Shown here: piece after piece, positions 18,548 to 26,948 of the stretch
Layout of the letters: every line of letters starts with the position of its first letter
Position numbering within the stretch: position 1 is the first letter of the stretch
Assembly: GCA_030148425.1 (NCBI GenBank)
Contig: JASBTM010000008.1
Coordinates: forward strand, 558,001 to 622,000
From: Hyphomicrobium sp.
GTDB taxonomy: Bacteria > Pseudomonadota > Alphaproteobacteria > Rhizobiales > Hyphomicrobiaceae
Length of the DNA stretch: 64,000 nt
Direction of reading: 5' to 3'
Translations under genes and position numbers: made by a program
The notes under the pieces: generated by a model
Databases searched by the model: none
Told to the model about the DNA's origin: nothing
What the model saw: the letters and a program-made list of their open reading frames with translations, nothing else

Positions 18548-19123
18548 CTAGAAGTCTTTGCATTGTTGGGGGCCTGAAGGCGTCAGGACCCAGTCGAGTT
18601 TTTCGTCATAGCTTTCAGCAGGCACCACGTCGACCTTTTGTTCGTCGTAGGCCAGCCCGACGGCGACGATCCGCTTCAGTTTCCTTAATCGGTTGAGCGT
18701 CCGGTCATAATAGCCGCCGCCATAGCCGAGGCGAAAACCACGCGCATCGAACGCCAGCAGCGGCACAAGAACCACGTCCGGCTCGAGGACCGGCTTGTCC
18801 TCGGTCGGCTCGGCGATCCCCCAGGCGACGGGCGTCATGACGTCCCCCGGCGACCACGATCGCATCAACAGCGGTTTGCCCTTGCCCTGCATCACAGGAA
18901 GCGCCAGGCGAAAGCCCTCCGCCTGCAGCCAGGTCATAATCGCCGCCGGATTGATCTCGTCGCGTATGGCGGCAAAACCCGAGACCACGCTATCCGGCTT
19001 GATGCCGAGAAAATCGAGGCCTTGGGCGGCAATCAGACGGCTGGCCTCCGCGCCATGACGCTCGAAGGCCTCTTTTCGTCGCCGGAATGCTTCGGCGCGC
19101 AATTCTTGTTTGGCGTCCGCCAT
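18548..19123 (-). CDS. 5-formyltetrahydrofolate cyclo-ligase
   Basis: The enzyme converts 5-formyl-THF to 5,10-methenyl-THF with ATP, returning a dead-end folate to the one-carbon pool. The 191-residue protein has the basic N-terminal helix (LRAEAFRRRKEAF), the folate-binding PVMQGKGKPLLMR and the phosphate-binding glycine loop RLGYGGGYYDRTL. It follows 6S RNA, as the homologous gene does in many proteobacteria. The supply of one-carbon units is particularly relevant in a methylotroph. Confidence 0.92.
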   Translation of the reverse strand: MADAKQELRAEAFRRRKEAFERHGAEASRLIAAQGLDFLGIKPDSVVSGFAAIRDEINPAAIMTWLQAEGFRLALPVMQGKGKPLLMRSWSPGDVMTPVAWGIAEPTEDKPVLEPDVVLVPLLAFDARGFRLGYGGGYYDRTLNRLRKLKRIVAVGLAYDEQKVDVVPAESYDEKLDWVLTPSGPQQCKDF

Positions 19124-19150
19124 GCTCTACTTTCAGCAATACCGCAGAGG

Positions 19151-19319
19151 AAAAATGCCGCGAAGGCCGTTGGGATCATGAACCCGCGTGGTCCCTACGA
19201 GCGTAGGTGGGCACCGTGTGTCCGAAGCCACGGCTCCGGTCAGGGACAGCGCCCGTGCGGATCTTATAGGCCCCCGGGTCATATTGTCCCTGACGAGCCC
19301 CGCAGCACTTAGAGATTTA
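19151..19319 (-). ncRNA. ssrS: 6S RNA (SsrS)
   Basis: 6S RNA imitates an open promoter and binds sigma70-RNA polymerase in stationary phase. The 247-base gap between zapA and the 5-FCL gene is the standard place for it. On the minus strand the predicted RNA (about 169 nt) starts AAATCTCTAAGTGCTGC and ends GGCCTTCGCGGCATTTTT. AGTGCTGC at the 5' end pairs with GCGGCATT at the 3' end as an 8-bp closing stem. Internal complementary blocks (GTCAGGGACA with TGTCCCTGAC) make a long arm around a central single-stranded region. The trailing T-run marks the 3' end. The exact ends are estimated. Confidence 0.85.
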
Positions 19320-19370
19320 TGTGAGCCGGAAGGAAAAATCCAGTGGCGTGGCGTCCTATCCCCGGTGGGA

Positions 19371-19694
19371 CTAGGCTTTTGCCCGGCGCCGCTCCGGTTC
19401 CGCGTCCACATCCTCGTCGGCTTCCATGCTGCGGATAGCGACGGTTCGGAGCTCCGCCGAGCCGCCCCCCTCCAGCAAGTCGTCGACATCGGCGCGCGCG
19501 TCAAAAAGCTCGTCGGTAATCATAAGGGCCGCCATGAGGATCAGGCGCTCGTCGCCGACAGCCCCGTGCTCGCGGACCAGCTCTTCCAACTTCGTTTTGA
19601 AATATGCGACGATATCCGTCAGGCGGCGGGCGTCGTGCTCCTCGCACTGGAAGCGGTAGGTGCGCTGATTGAAGGTGAATGGGACCTCAGCCAT
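19371..19694 (-). CDS. zapA: Cell division protein ZapA
   Basis: ZapA promotes bundling of FtsZ filaments at the division site. The 107-residue protein begins AEVPFTFNQRTYRFQCEEHD and contains RRLTDIVAYFKTKLEEL and ERLILMAALMITDELFDAR, matching the N-terminal domain and the coiled-coil region of alphaproteobacterial ZapA. The C-terminus is acidic and then basic. It lies directly before 6S RNA and after the DUF4164 coiled-coil gene, as in related genomes. Confidence 0.9.
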   Translation of the reverse strand: MAEVPFTFNQRTYRFQCEEHDARRLTDIVAYFKTKLEELVREHGAVGDERLILMAALMITDELFDARADVDDLLEGGGSAELRTVAIRSMEADEDVDAEPERRRAKA

Positions 19695-19739
19695 CCTGCC
19701 CGGCTGCCCAGCCGGTCTCCCCTTGAACGACGCTCACAG

Positions 19740-19961
19740 TCACTCGCGTTCCCGCAGACTATGAAGCGAATCGAGAGCCCAATCAATGCGATTGAGTGCA
19801 TCCGCGGTTCGTTGCTCAAGCTCGGCCACGCGCTGTTGCGCGATCGCGAGCTCGGCTCTGAGGCGGGTGTTTTCCGACCTCAAGTCGATATCACTCGACG
19901 CCTTGCGGGGAGACTTTAAGTCTTCCGCGCGCTTGATCTTGGCGGTGTTGCGTTCAGTCAT
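19740..19961 (-). CDS. DUF4164-type coiled-coil protein upstream of zapA
   Basis: This 73-residue protein is mostly one coiled coil (SENTRLRAELAIAQQRVAEL followed by RTADALNRIDWALDSL), preceded by a basic, unstructured N-terminus. A small coiled-coil gene of this kind (DUF4164) sits upstream of zapA in many Hyphomicrobiales and has been considered a ZapB-like partner; that role is inference. The gap to zapA is 45 bases and both are on the same strand. Confidence 0.75.
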   Translation of the reverse strand: MTERNTAKIKRAEDLKSPRKASSDIDLRSENTRLRAELAIAQQRVAELEQRTADALNRIDWALDSLHSLRERE

Positions 19962-20128
19962 GGCCTCTCATCGCCCTCTCGGGCGACACGATTGACGCAT
20001 CGATCACCTTCGCTCGGGTGGTAAGTTACGTGGCTAGGGTAAACGACGTCAATAAACGAGACCGTGTTTGCCCCCTGAAGAATGAAAAGAATTCCGCGAG
20101 CGTAACCCAAAGCCCAGACCTTGCCTGA

Positions 20129-20157
20129 TTGACAGCCGGCCACCAACTGACGTTAAA
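20129..20157 (+). promoter_or_regulatory. Possible sigma70 promoter for gap
   Basis: TTGACA at 20129-20134 is followed after 17 bases by GTTAAA at 20152-20157, about 87 bases before the gap start codon. The -35 is a perfect match and the -10 is moderate. It lies in the 282-base region between the divergent zapA unit and gap, in which I see no other feature. Confidence 0.4.
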
Positions 20158-20243
20158 GACCCGCAAAACCTAGAGACTGACGGCGATGAGACGCCAACTC
20201 ATCCGCAACCGTCGCAATTCTCGTTTCCGGAGGATCACCAAGA

Positions 20244-21254
20244 ATGACTGTGAAGGTCGCGATCAACGGTTTCGGCCGCATCGGCCGCAACGTATTGCGC
20301 GCAATCATTGAGAGTGGCCGCACCGATATCGAGGTCGTTGCAATCAACGATCTCGGCCCCGTCGAAACCAATGCACATCTGCTGCGTTTCGACAGCGTGC
20401 ATGGCCGCTATCCCAAGGAAGTGAAGGTGTCTGGCGACACGATCGATGCCGGCAGCGGACCGATCAAGGTCACCGCCATCAAGAACCCTGCGGAGCTTCC
20501 GCATAAGGCTCTCGGCGTCGACATCGCGCTCGAGTGCACGGGCATCTTCACGTCGAAGGAAAAAGCCAAGGCGCATCTCGACGCCGGAGCCAAGCGCGTG
20601 CTCGTGTCGGCTCCTGCCGACAACGCCGACCTTACCGTCGTCTATGGCGTCAACGAGGATAAGCTCTCGAAAGATCATCTCGTCGTCTCGAATGCGTCAT
20701 GCACGACAAACTGCCTAGCGCCGGTTGTCAGCGTGCTCCACGACAGCATCGGCATTGCGCACGGCTTCATGACGACGATCCACTCATACACTGGCGACCA
20801 GCCGACGCTGGACACGCTTCACAAGGATCTCTACCGCGGCCGCGCGGCTGCGCTGAACATTATCCCGACGACGACCGGCGCCGCGAAGGCCGTTGGTCTT
20901 GTCATCCCCGATCTCAACGGCAAGCTCGACGGCGCTTCGATGCGCGTGCCGACGCCGAACGTCTCGCTTATCGACTTCAAGTTCGTCGCCAAGCGGAACA
21001 CGACCGCAGAAGAAGTTAACAACGCCATCATCGAAGCCTCGAAGTCGAACCGTCTTGCTGGCATCCTGACGACGACGACGGAAAAGCTGGTGTCGATGGA
21101 TCTCAACCACGACCCAGCGTCGTCGACGGTCGCCCTCGATCAGACCAAGGTGATGGACGGCAATTTCGTTCGCGTCGTTTCCTGGTACGACAATGAGTGG
21201 GGCTTCTCGAACCGCATGGCCGATACCGCAGTCGCGATGGCCAAGCTGATCTGA
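20244..21254 (+). CDS. gap: Type I glyceraldehyde-3-phosphate dehydrogenase
   Basis: The enzyme oxidises glyceraldehyde-3-phosphate to 1,3-bisphosphoglycerate with NAD(P)+, or works in reverse. The 336-residue protein has the NAD-binding start [17 protein letters not shown], the active-site [13 protein letters not shown] (nucleophilic Cys), and the S-loop and C-terminal [19 protein letters not shown] lies about 11 bases before the ATG. It is followed by class I aldolase on the same strand; the transketolase and phosphoglycerate kinase genes that often accompany gap in this order are absent here. Confidence 0.97.
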   Translation: MTVKVAINGFGRIGRNVLRAIIESGRTDIEVVAINDLGPVETNAHLLRFDSVHGRYPKEVKVSGDTIDAGSGPIKVTAIKNPAELPHKALGVDIALECTGIFTSKEKAKAHLDAGAKRVLVSAPADNADLTVVYGVNEDKLSKDHLVVSNASCTTNCLAPVVSVLHDSIGIAHGFMTTIHSYTGDQPTLDTLHKDLYRGRAAALNIIPTTTGAAKAVGLVIPDLNGKLDGASMRVPTPNVSLIDFKFVAKRNTTAEEVNNAIIEASKSNRLAGILTTTTEKLVSMDLNHDPASSTVALDQTKVMDGNFVRVVSWYDNEWGFSNRMADTAVAMAKLI

Positions 21255-21332
21255 GTGAATTTCGGACGGGCGCCATAAAACGGCGCCCGTTCCCTTGAAG
21301 AGCTATTGAGTGAACGGCCTACGGAGACAAAT

Positions 21333-22367
21333 ATGAGCGAAAAACTCGAAGATATCGCCCGCGCTCTCGTAGCGCCCGGCAAAGGCATTCTGGCCGCCGA
21401 CGAAAGCACGAGCACGATCAAAAAGCGCTTCGACAAGATCAACCTCACCTCAACCGAAGACAGCCGCCGCGACTATCGCGAGATGCTCTTCCGCGCCAAC
21501 GAGGGCATGAAAAACTACGTCTCCGGCGTTATTCTTTATGACGAAACGATCCGCCAGAAGGCCAAGGACGGCACCCCGCTCGTCGACGTCATGAAGGCCG
21601 CGGGCTCGATTCCGGGCATCAAAGTTGACATGGGCGCCAAGCCGCTTGCCGGTCCGACGTCGAAGGTCGAAACGATCACCGAAGGCCTCGACGGGCTGCG
21701 CGAACGCTTCGCCGAATACTACGCTCTCGGCGCCCGCTTCGCGAAGTGGCGTGGGGTCATCACCATCGCCGACGGCCTGCCGTCATGGAATTGCATCAAG
21801 GCCAATGCCCACGCGCTCGCCCGCTACGCCGCCCTCGCACAGGAAGCGAAGATCGTGCCGATCGTCGAGCCTGAAGTCCTGATGGACGGCGAGCATTCGG
21901 GTCACGACATCGATGAATGCTATCGCGTCACCGAGTGGACGCTGCGCACCGTGTTCCGCGAACTCTACGACGCTCGCGTGGATCTGGAAGGCATCGTCTT
22001 GAAGCCGAACATGATCATCGCCGGCCAGAAAAGCCTGAAGCAGGCCAGCGCCGCTGAAGTCGCCGAAAAAACCATCAAGTGTCTGAAGGCGACGGTCCCC
22101 TCGGCAGTGCCGGGCATCGCGTTTTTGTCGGGCGGTCAGTCGGACGAAGCCGCGACCGAGCATCTCTCGCTCATGAACGCCGCCGGCCCGCTGCCGTGGC
22201 CGCTGACCTTCTCCTACGGTCGCGCACTTCAGGCAGCCGCGATCCAGGCCTGGGGCGGCAAGCCGGAGAACGTCGCTGCCGGTCAGCGCGCATTCACGCA
22301 CCGCGCCAAAATGAACAGCCTCGCAGCTCTCGGCAAATGGGACCACAAGCTCGAGAAAGCGGCTTGA
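21333..22367 (+). CDS. Class I fructose-bisphosphate aldolase
   Basis: The enzyme cleaves or forms fructose-1,6-bisphosphate through a Schiff-base lysine. The 344-residue protein carries GKGILAADESTSTIKKRF near the N-terminus, VPIVEPEVLMDG, the Schiff-base region LEGIVLKPNMIIAG, and GIAFLSGGQSDEAAT, all typical of the eukaryote-like class I group. The ATG at 21333 has GGAG 8 bases upstream; an in-frame ATG nine codons earlier has none. It ends before a strong bidirectional terminator and is probably co-transcribed with gap. Confidence 0.95.
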   Translation: MSEKLEDIARALVAPGKGILAADESTSTIKKRFDKINLTSTEDSRRDYREMLFRANEGMKNYVSGVILYDETIRQKAKDGTPLVDVMKAAGSIPGIKVDMGAKPLAGPTSKVETITEGLDGLRERFAEYYALGARFAKWRGVITIADGLPSWNCIKANAHALARYAALAQEAKIVPIVEPEVLMDGEHSGHDIDECYRVTEWTLRTVFRELYDARVDLEGIVLKPNMIIAGQKSLKQASAAEVAEKTIKCLKATVPSAVPGIAFLSGGQSDEAATEHLSLMNAAGPLPWPLTFSYGRALQAAAIQAWGGKPENVAAGQRAFTHRAKMNSLAALGKWDHKLEKAA

Positions 22368-22394
22368 TCTGAGAAAGCCAAAGCGGCTCGAAAC

Positions 22395-22430
22395 AAAAAA
22401 GGGCGGATCGAAAGATCCGCCCTTCTTCTT
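22395..22430. terminator. Bidirectional rho-independent terminator
   Basis: A perfect 9-bp stem (GGGCGGATC / GATCCGCCC) with a GAAA tetraloop at 22401-22422 is flanked by AAAAAA on the left and TTCTTCTTT on the right. It can stop the aldolase transcript (plus strand) and the convergent L,D-transpeptidase transcript (minus strand). Confidence 0.85.
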
Positions 22431-22451
22431 TGGTTTTTTCGGCTGACCGGC

Positions 22452-24830
22452 TCAGTTCAGGAAGATGTTCGACAGCGCGTCCTGCAGCGTGTCTTTCTTC
22501 TTCTTTGCCGTCGTCGTCGGCCTGTTGTTGGAATTGCCGCGCGGTGCCGTATCGTTGAGGTCGTCGGATCCCGCATCGTAGGAGTTGCCCGAGCCGCCCG
22601 GAGCCGAAGCTTCCGTCGGATCGATTGCCTCCTGCGCCACGAAGCGCACCGGACGTCCGCGCAGCGCCGACATCACGCGAGAATCGATGCCGTACACATC
22701 GGAATACGCATCGATCTGGCCGTCGTCACCGCCGCGAGCCGTGAAGTACACGAGATAGACCGGCACTTCCTTGGAAAGCGTAACGCTTGCCCCGCTATCC
22801 CAAAGCTCGCCGACTTTTTCCGGCGAATAGCCTTTGTCCTGCGCCAGGATGACCTCGGCGGTTCGCCGCGGATCCTGAACGCGCATGCAGCCGTGGCTCA
22901 ACGCCCGGGCATTCTGGCCGAAGAGCCCGCGTTCCGGCGTGTCGTGCATGTAGACGTCATGCCGGTTCGGAAAGCGGAACTTCACAAGACCGAGCGGATT
23001 GTCGGAACCCGGCGGCTGGATGAAGCTGTACTGCCGAATGTCGGCGGTTTTCCAGTTGACGGAGTTCGGGTCGACGCGCTGGCCGTTGTAATAGACCTGC
23101 AGCTTATAGGCCGAGATCACATCCGCGCCGGTGTAACCGCCACCGCCACCGAACAATTGGTCGAAGAAGCCAAAACCGGAATTCCCCGATGCCTGCCGAA
23201 GACGCGGCGCAAGCTCCTTGGCCTTAATGCCATCGGGCATGCCCCAGCTCGGCTTGAAGATAACGAATTGCATCTTCGCGGAAAGCAACGGAGTCGGCCA
23301 CGACGGTTGACCAACGATCATTCTCTGCTTCAGCTCGATCCGGTCGTCTTTCCAGATCTCGCTGGTATACTCCGGAATGTTGTTCAGGACGTAGAACTTG
23401 CCGAGATCGGTCGGCAACCACCGCCAACGCTCCATGTTGGCAATGAGACGATCGACGTTCTCAGATGGGCTCGACCTTGTCTTCTTGGGCTGACCCACAT
23501 TGTTCAAAGCTTGACGCACGCGGTTGGTCACGACGCCGTTAGCTTTGAGACCGTTCTCCTGCTGGAAGTTGCGAACGGCGTCGGCGAGCTTGTCGTCGAA
23601 GGTATTATCGTCGGCCGGATTATCGGCGGGAGCGCTCAATCGCTGACGCAGCAAGCCAACCTGCTCATCCTTCGTGCCCTTCTTCAGCGTCTTGCCGTTG
23701 GGCAGCTTGACGAGAAGCGCCGGATCGGTCGGAGCCTCATCCTGAACGACCTGGCCGCCGCGCGCTTTCAGCAACGCCTGCCGGAGACGCTCGAAGCCGA
23801 CATGCTTCGGATTGAGCCCGCGAAGATAGGCGCCCGGATCGGACGCGCTAGCCAGCTCCTGCATGACGGACCGCGCAGGTTTGACCGGCGGTTTCATGTC
23901 GAGGATGTTGCTCAGCGAAACGGGATCAAGACGTCCACCGCGTGCAAATCGCGCATATTTCAGGGCGGAAAGCGTCAACTGCGCTTCAGCAGCGCCTTCT
24001 GCCGCTGCGCCGTTATCAACGCGCGGAATGGTGAAGTCTGAAGACTCAAGACCCCAGTCGTCGGCGCTCTTCAGCGTCGAGATGACCTCCTTCGCCTTAC
24101 GCGTGAACTCGCCATCCTTCACCCACATCGGCTCGGTGCGCGCATTGTAGAAATCGCGCGCGGCGTTCGCATCGTCGCCCGTGGCGCGACTGGAGAATGA
24201 TTTGTCCGCAAGCTTGGCGCGCGCTGCTTCGACGATCGGATTGACCGGCGGAGGCGCAGGTGGAGCGGGCGGAGCCGTGACCACCGGCGTTGGCGTCTCA
24301 GCGGGCTTCGGCTGAGCAGCCGTATCGGCAGGCGGCGTCGAAGGCGTTGCTGCCGGGGCGGCAGGAGGCGCGTCAGTTGCCGCTGGCGGCGACTGGCTCT
24401 CAGGAGCAGGTGACGCAGGCGGCTCGCTCGTCGCTGGCGGCGTCACGATTGCAGTATCCGTCGTGGGCGCCGATGGCGCCGTGTCCGGTTTAACTTCCGT
24501 GGCGGGCACGGAGGGCGAAGCCGGTGAAGACGCTGGCGGCGTAGCGGGCGGTGTTGCCGGTGACTCGCTTGCCGCTGGTGCTACTGCGGCAGTCGTCGCG
24601 GGCGCCGTTGCCTTCGGCGGAACCGAAGCGTCCGGATGAACGTCTTTCGGCGGATCGACCGATGTCGGGATCGTTCCTGTCGTTGCGGGCTTCGACGACG
24701 AAAACGTTGTCGTTGTCCCGTTCGCGGTTTCTTGAGACGTGGACTCGGCCATCGCAACTGGAATGCTTCCAGCCCAGCAGACCCCCAACAAACCAACGCC
24801 AATAAGGCGAAGCGTGTACAGTTTGATCAT
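22452..24830 (-). CDS. L,D-transpeptidase of the YcbB/LdtD type with long Pro/Ala-rich linker
   Basis: The enzyme makes 3-3 cross-links in periplasmic peptidoglycan or attaches proteins to it. From ATG 24830 it has 792 residues. A signal peptide ends near residue 28 (PVAMAES) and is followed by about 160 residues rich in Pro, Ala, Thr and Ser. A scaffold region comes next, then a PG_binding_1 domain (KKGTKDEQVGLLRQRL, LADAVRNFQQENGLKANG). The YkuD catalytic domain follows with YMHDTPERGLFG and ALSHGCMRVQDP, with the nucleophilic Cys after HG. The C-terminal tail is disordered and Lys-rich. The longer upstream frame puts 100 unrelated residues before the signal peptide and was not used. Confidence 0.9.
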   Translation of the reverse strand: MIKLYTLRLIGVGLLGVCWAGSIPVAMAESTSQETANGTTTTFSSSKPATTGTIPTSVDPPKDVHPDASVPPKATAPATTAAVAPAASESPATPPATPPASSPASPSVPATEVKPDTAPSAPTTDTAIVTPPATSEPPASPAPESQSPPAATDAPPAAPAATPSTPPADTAAQPKPAETPTPVVTAPPAPPAPPPVNPIVEAARAKLADKSFSSRATGDDANAARDFYNARTEPMWVKDGEFTRKAKEVISTLKSADDWGLESSDFTIPRVDNGAAAEGAAEAQLTLSALKYARFARGGRLDPVSLSNILDMKPPVKPARSVMQELASASDPGAYLRGLNPKHVGFERLRQALLKARGGQVVQDEAPTDPALLVKLPNGKTLKKGTKDEQVGLLRQRLSAPADNPADDNTFDDKLADAVRNFQQENGLKANGVVTNRVRQALNNVGQPKKTRSSPSENVDRLIANMERWRWLPTDLGKFYVLNNIPEYTSEIWKDDRIELKQRMIVGQPSWPTPLLSAKMQFVIFKPSWGMPDGIKAKELAPRLRQASGNSGFGFFDQLFGGGGGYTGADVISAYKLQVYYNGQRVDPNSVNWKTADIRQYSFIQPPGSDNPLGLVKFRFPNRHDVYMHDTPERGLFGQNARALSHGCMRVQDPRRTAEVILAQDKGYSPEKVGELWDSGASVTLSKEVPVYLVYFTARGGDDGQIDAYSDVYGIDSRVMSALRGRPVRFVAQEAIDPTEASAPGGSGNSYDAGSDDLNDTAPRGNSNNRPTTTAKKKKDTLQDALSNIFLN

Positions 24831-25136
24831 TCCCCGTTTGGCTCCGATAGGCGAGAGGCGTGGCGATGCCAGCGTTGCCGACACTACGTGAGCCCTCAAG
24901 TTGGCGGAAAAACGCCTAAACTCAGAGATGGGCGAAGCATGACCCGTTCCCGCAGTCTGGTAAACTGCGTCGCTGCCCAAATCCGGCGAAAAAACCGCCC
25001 TGTGGCCCTTAAATCCCGATTCGAGTTGAGTATAGACCCGTTTCCTGCAACGCAGGGGACGAAATGGACCGTTGACGCGGCTTCTTGTTTCCGCCGCAAT
25101 CCGCCACGATTGAGCGAGCCAAAATCGGAGCATCAC
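24831..25136. other. Divergent intergenic region
   Basis: This 306-base gap separates the divergent L,D-transpeptidase and ThiE-like genes and should hold both promoters. I see no gene, hairpin or recognisable operator in it. Confidence 0.5.
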
Positions 25137-25781
25137 GTGTCCACGCCGACCAGCTTATATCTGGATTTCCTGCTTGATGATCGCAGCGCCGCCGCAATGA
25201 AGGTGCTCGCGGCCGCAATCGATGCTGCGCCTATTGCGAGCATCCTTCTGCGCACGTCGGACAGCGAACCCGATGCTAAACTTGTGCGCGACCTCATCGC
25301 TTTTCCCCAGAAGAAAGGCATTGCGGTGCTTCTCACGCCGAGCACCGGTAATGCGGCGAAGCTCGATGCCGATGGTATTCATTTGCCGTGGACAACAGAT
25401 ATCGTCGCGCAGTTCAAAACGATCCAGCAGACAGCCCGATCGGGAGCGATCCTCGGCGCAGATGCGGGACGCAGCCGCCATGACGCCATGGAACTCGGCG
25501 AAGCGGGCGCCGACTACATCGCTTTCGGAATTCCGCCGCATGTCGAAGACAGAGAGAAGGCCGCGGAACGGCAGGCCGATCTCATTCAATGGTGGAGCGA
25601 AGTCTTCGAAGTGCCTTGCGTCGCATTCGATGTCCCCGAACCCGGCGCCGCTCATCACTTGGCGGCGATGGGCGCGGATTTCGTAGCCGTCAGCATCCGA
25701 AGCACGGATACACCAGCCGATGCCGCAGCACGCGTCCGCGAATTCTCGGAAGCCATTCGCGTGCCCGAGCCGGCAAAATGA
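25137..25781 (+). CDS. ThiE/TenI family TIM-barrel protein, active site degenerate
   Basis: The 214-residue protein has the fold signature of thiamine-phosphate synthase: LDADGIHLPW, then LGADAGRSRHDAMELGEAGA followed by DYIAFG, and a second half ending AAMGADFVAVS. Residues expected in a true ThiE appear missing. The Arg of the INDR motif is replaced (VLLTPSTG) and the phosphate-binding P-T-x-T-K loop is replaced by IPPHVEDREK. It is therefore better called ThiE/TenI-like. The start is GTG with CGGAG 6 bases upstream. The stop codon overlaps the ATG of the Sel1 gene by 4 bases. No TPP riboswitch is visible upstream. Confidence 0.75.
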   Translation: MSTPTSLYLDFLLDDRSAAAMKVLAAAIDAAPIASILLRTSDSEPDAKLVRDLIAFPQKKGIAVLLTPSTGNAAKLDADGIHLPWTTDIVAQFKTIQQTARSGAILGADAGRSRHDAMELGEAGADYIAFGIPPHVEDREKAAERQADLIQWWSEVFEVPCVAFDVPEPGAAHHLAAMGADFVAVSIRSTDTPADAAARVREFSEAIRVPEPAK

Positions 25782-26869
25782 GGCGAAGCGTGCCGAAAAT
25801 AGCGAAACTGCTGACACTTTGGTTGCTTGTCCCGGTTGGGGCGGCCGTACCAGCGTCTGCCGACAGCAGTTCGTGGTTTACGCGCGACACAACCGAAGCG
25901 CCCCTCCAGAAATTGGCGCCCTCACCGAAAAAGGCGACACCCTCGGGACAGGCAACGCCGAACGAATCCATCATTCAAAAAAGCATCCCGTCGAATGTTC
26001 CGACGACCGGCGACGACGCCGCCTACACGGCTTTCGATCAGGGACAATATCTGACGGCTCTGAAGCTCGCCGAACAAGCCGCCGAGCACGGCGAGCCGCA
26101 GGCCAACACGCTCATCGCGCGCATCTATACGGAGGGGCTCGGCGTTCAGAAGGACGACAAGAAAGCCTTCGAATACTACAAGCGCGCCGCCGACTTGGGT
26201 GACGTCCAAGGCACCTTCGCCCTCGCCATTTCCTATGCGGAAGGCCGCGGCGTGAAAAAAGATCGCGTGAAGGCAGGCGAGTTGTTCGAGAAGGCCGCGC
26301 TCACGGGCAACGCCGAGGCGAATTACAATCTTGGCATGCTGTTTCTCAAAGGCGACGGCAAGCCGCTGAGCCCTATCCGCGCTTATCAACATATCCGCTA
26401 CGCTGCCGAGAAAGGCATCTCGCAAGCCCAATACGATCTTGCGGATCTTTACCAGACGGGAACCGGCGTCGAAGCCAATGCCCTCGAAGCAGCCCGCTGG
26501 CTTTCGCGTGCGGCCGATCAGGGCTTGGCCGTCGCGCAATACGACTATGCCGTGCGCCTGCTGCAGGGCTACGGCCTCACCAACGATGAAGCAAAGATCC
26601 CAGCGCTTCTGAAAGCCGCCGCGGAAAAAGGCATAGCCGGCGCGCAGAACCGCCTCGGCTACGTTTACCTCGACGGCATCAAGGTGAAGAAAGACCCGAT
26701 CGAGGCCGCGAAATGGCGCTTGATCGCCAAAAAGAATGGTTTTGCCGACGACAATTTCGACGGCATCGTCGCCAAGATGTCGAAAGCAGATCGCGCCAAG
26801 GCGCAGGCTCAGGCGGACGCCTGGGCGGACCGCATCGCTGGCGATCCGGGAATGATGGCGGTCCCCTAG
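25778..26869 (+). CDS. Secreted Sel1-repeat protein
   Basis: This 363-residue protein has a signal peptide ending near residue 28 (VPASA), a Pro/Lys/Thr-rich linker, and then about seven Sel1-type helical repeats. Clear repeats include ARIYTEGLGVQKDDKKAFEY, AISYAEGRGVKKDRVKAGEL, GMLFLKGDGK and LADLYQTGTGVEANALEAAR. Sel1 repeats are protein-protein interaction solenoids; periplasmic versions in alphaproteobacteria act in signalling and envelope processes. The start ATG overlaps the ThiE-like stop (ATGA), so the two are translated together. The partner is unknown. Confidence 0.85.
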   Translation: MRRSVPKIAKLLTLWLLVPVGAAVPASADSSSWFTRDTTEAPLQKLAPSPKKATPSGQATPNESIIQKSIPSNVPTTGDDAAYTAFDQGQYLTALKLAEQAAEHGEPQANTLIARIYTEGLGVQKDDKKAFEYYKRAADLGDVQGTFALAISYAEGRGVKKDRVKAGELFEKAALTGNAEANYNLGMLFLKGDGKPLSPIRAYQHIRYAAEKGISQAQYDLADLYQTGTGVEANALEAARWLSRAADQGLAVAQYDYAVRLLQGYGLTNDEAKIPALLKAAAEKGIAGAQNRLGYVYLDGIKVKKDPIEAAKWRLIAKKNGFADDNFDGIVAKMSKADRAKAQAQADAWADRIAGDPGMMAVP

Positions 26870-26948
26870 GCTTACCCCCGCCCTTGCCACATGCCGGAAG
26901 AGCCGTTAGAGCCCCGTCTTCCCCTTTCTGCCAGCCGGATTCCTCGAC

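Noticed and set aside
19133..19504. 123-codon minus-strand frame across the zapA-5FCL gap
   Set aside because: It overlaps both zapA and the 6S RNA and shows no protein features; the RNA structure explains the conserved part.
25137..25781. TPP riboswitch upstream of the ThiE-like gene
   Set aside because: The upstream 306 bases contain no CTGAGA and ACCTGATC-like THI-box pair.
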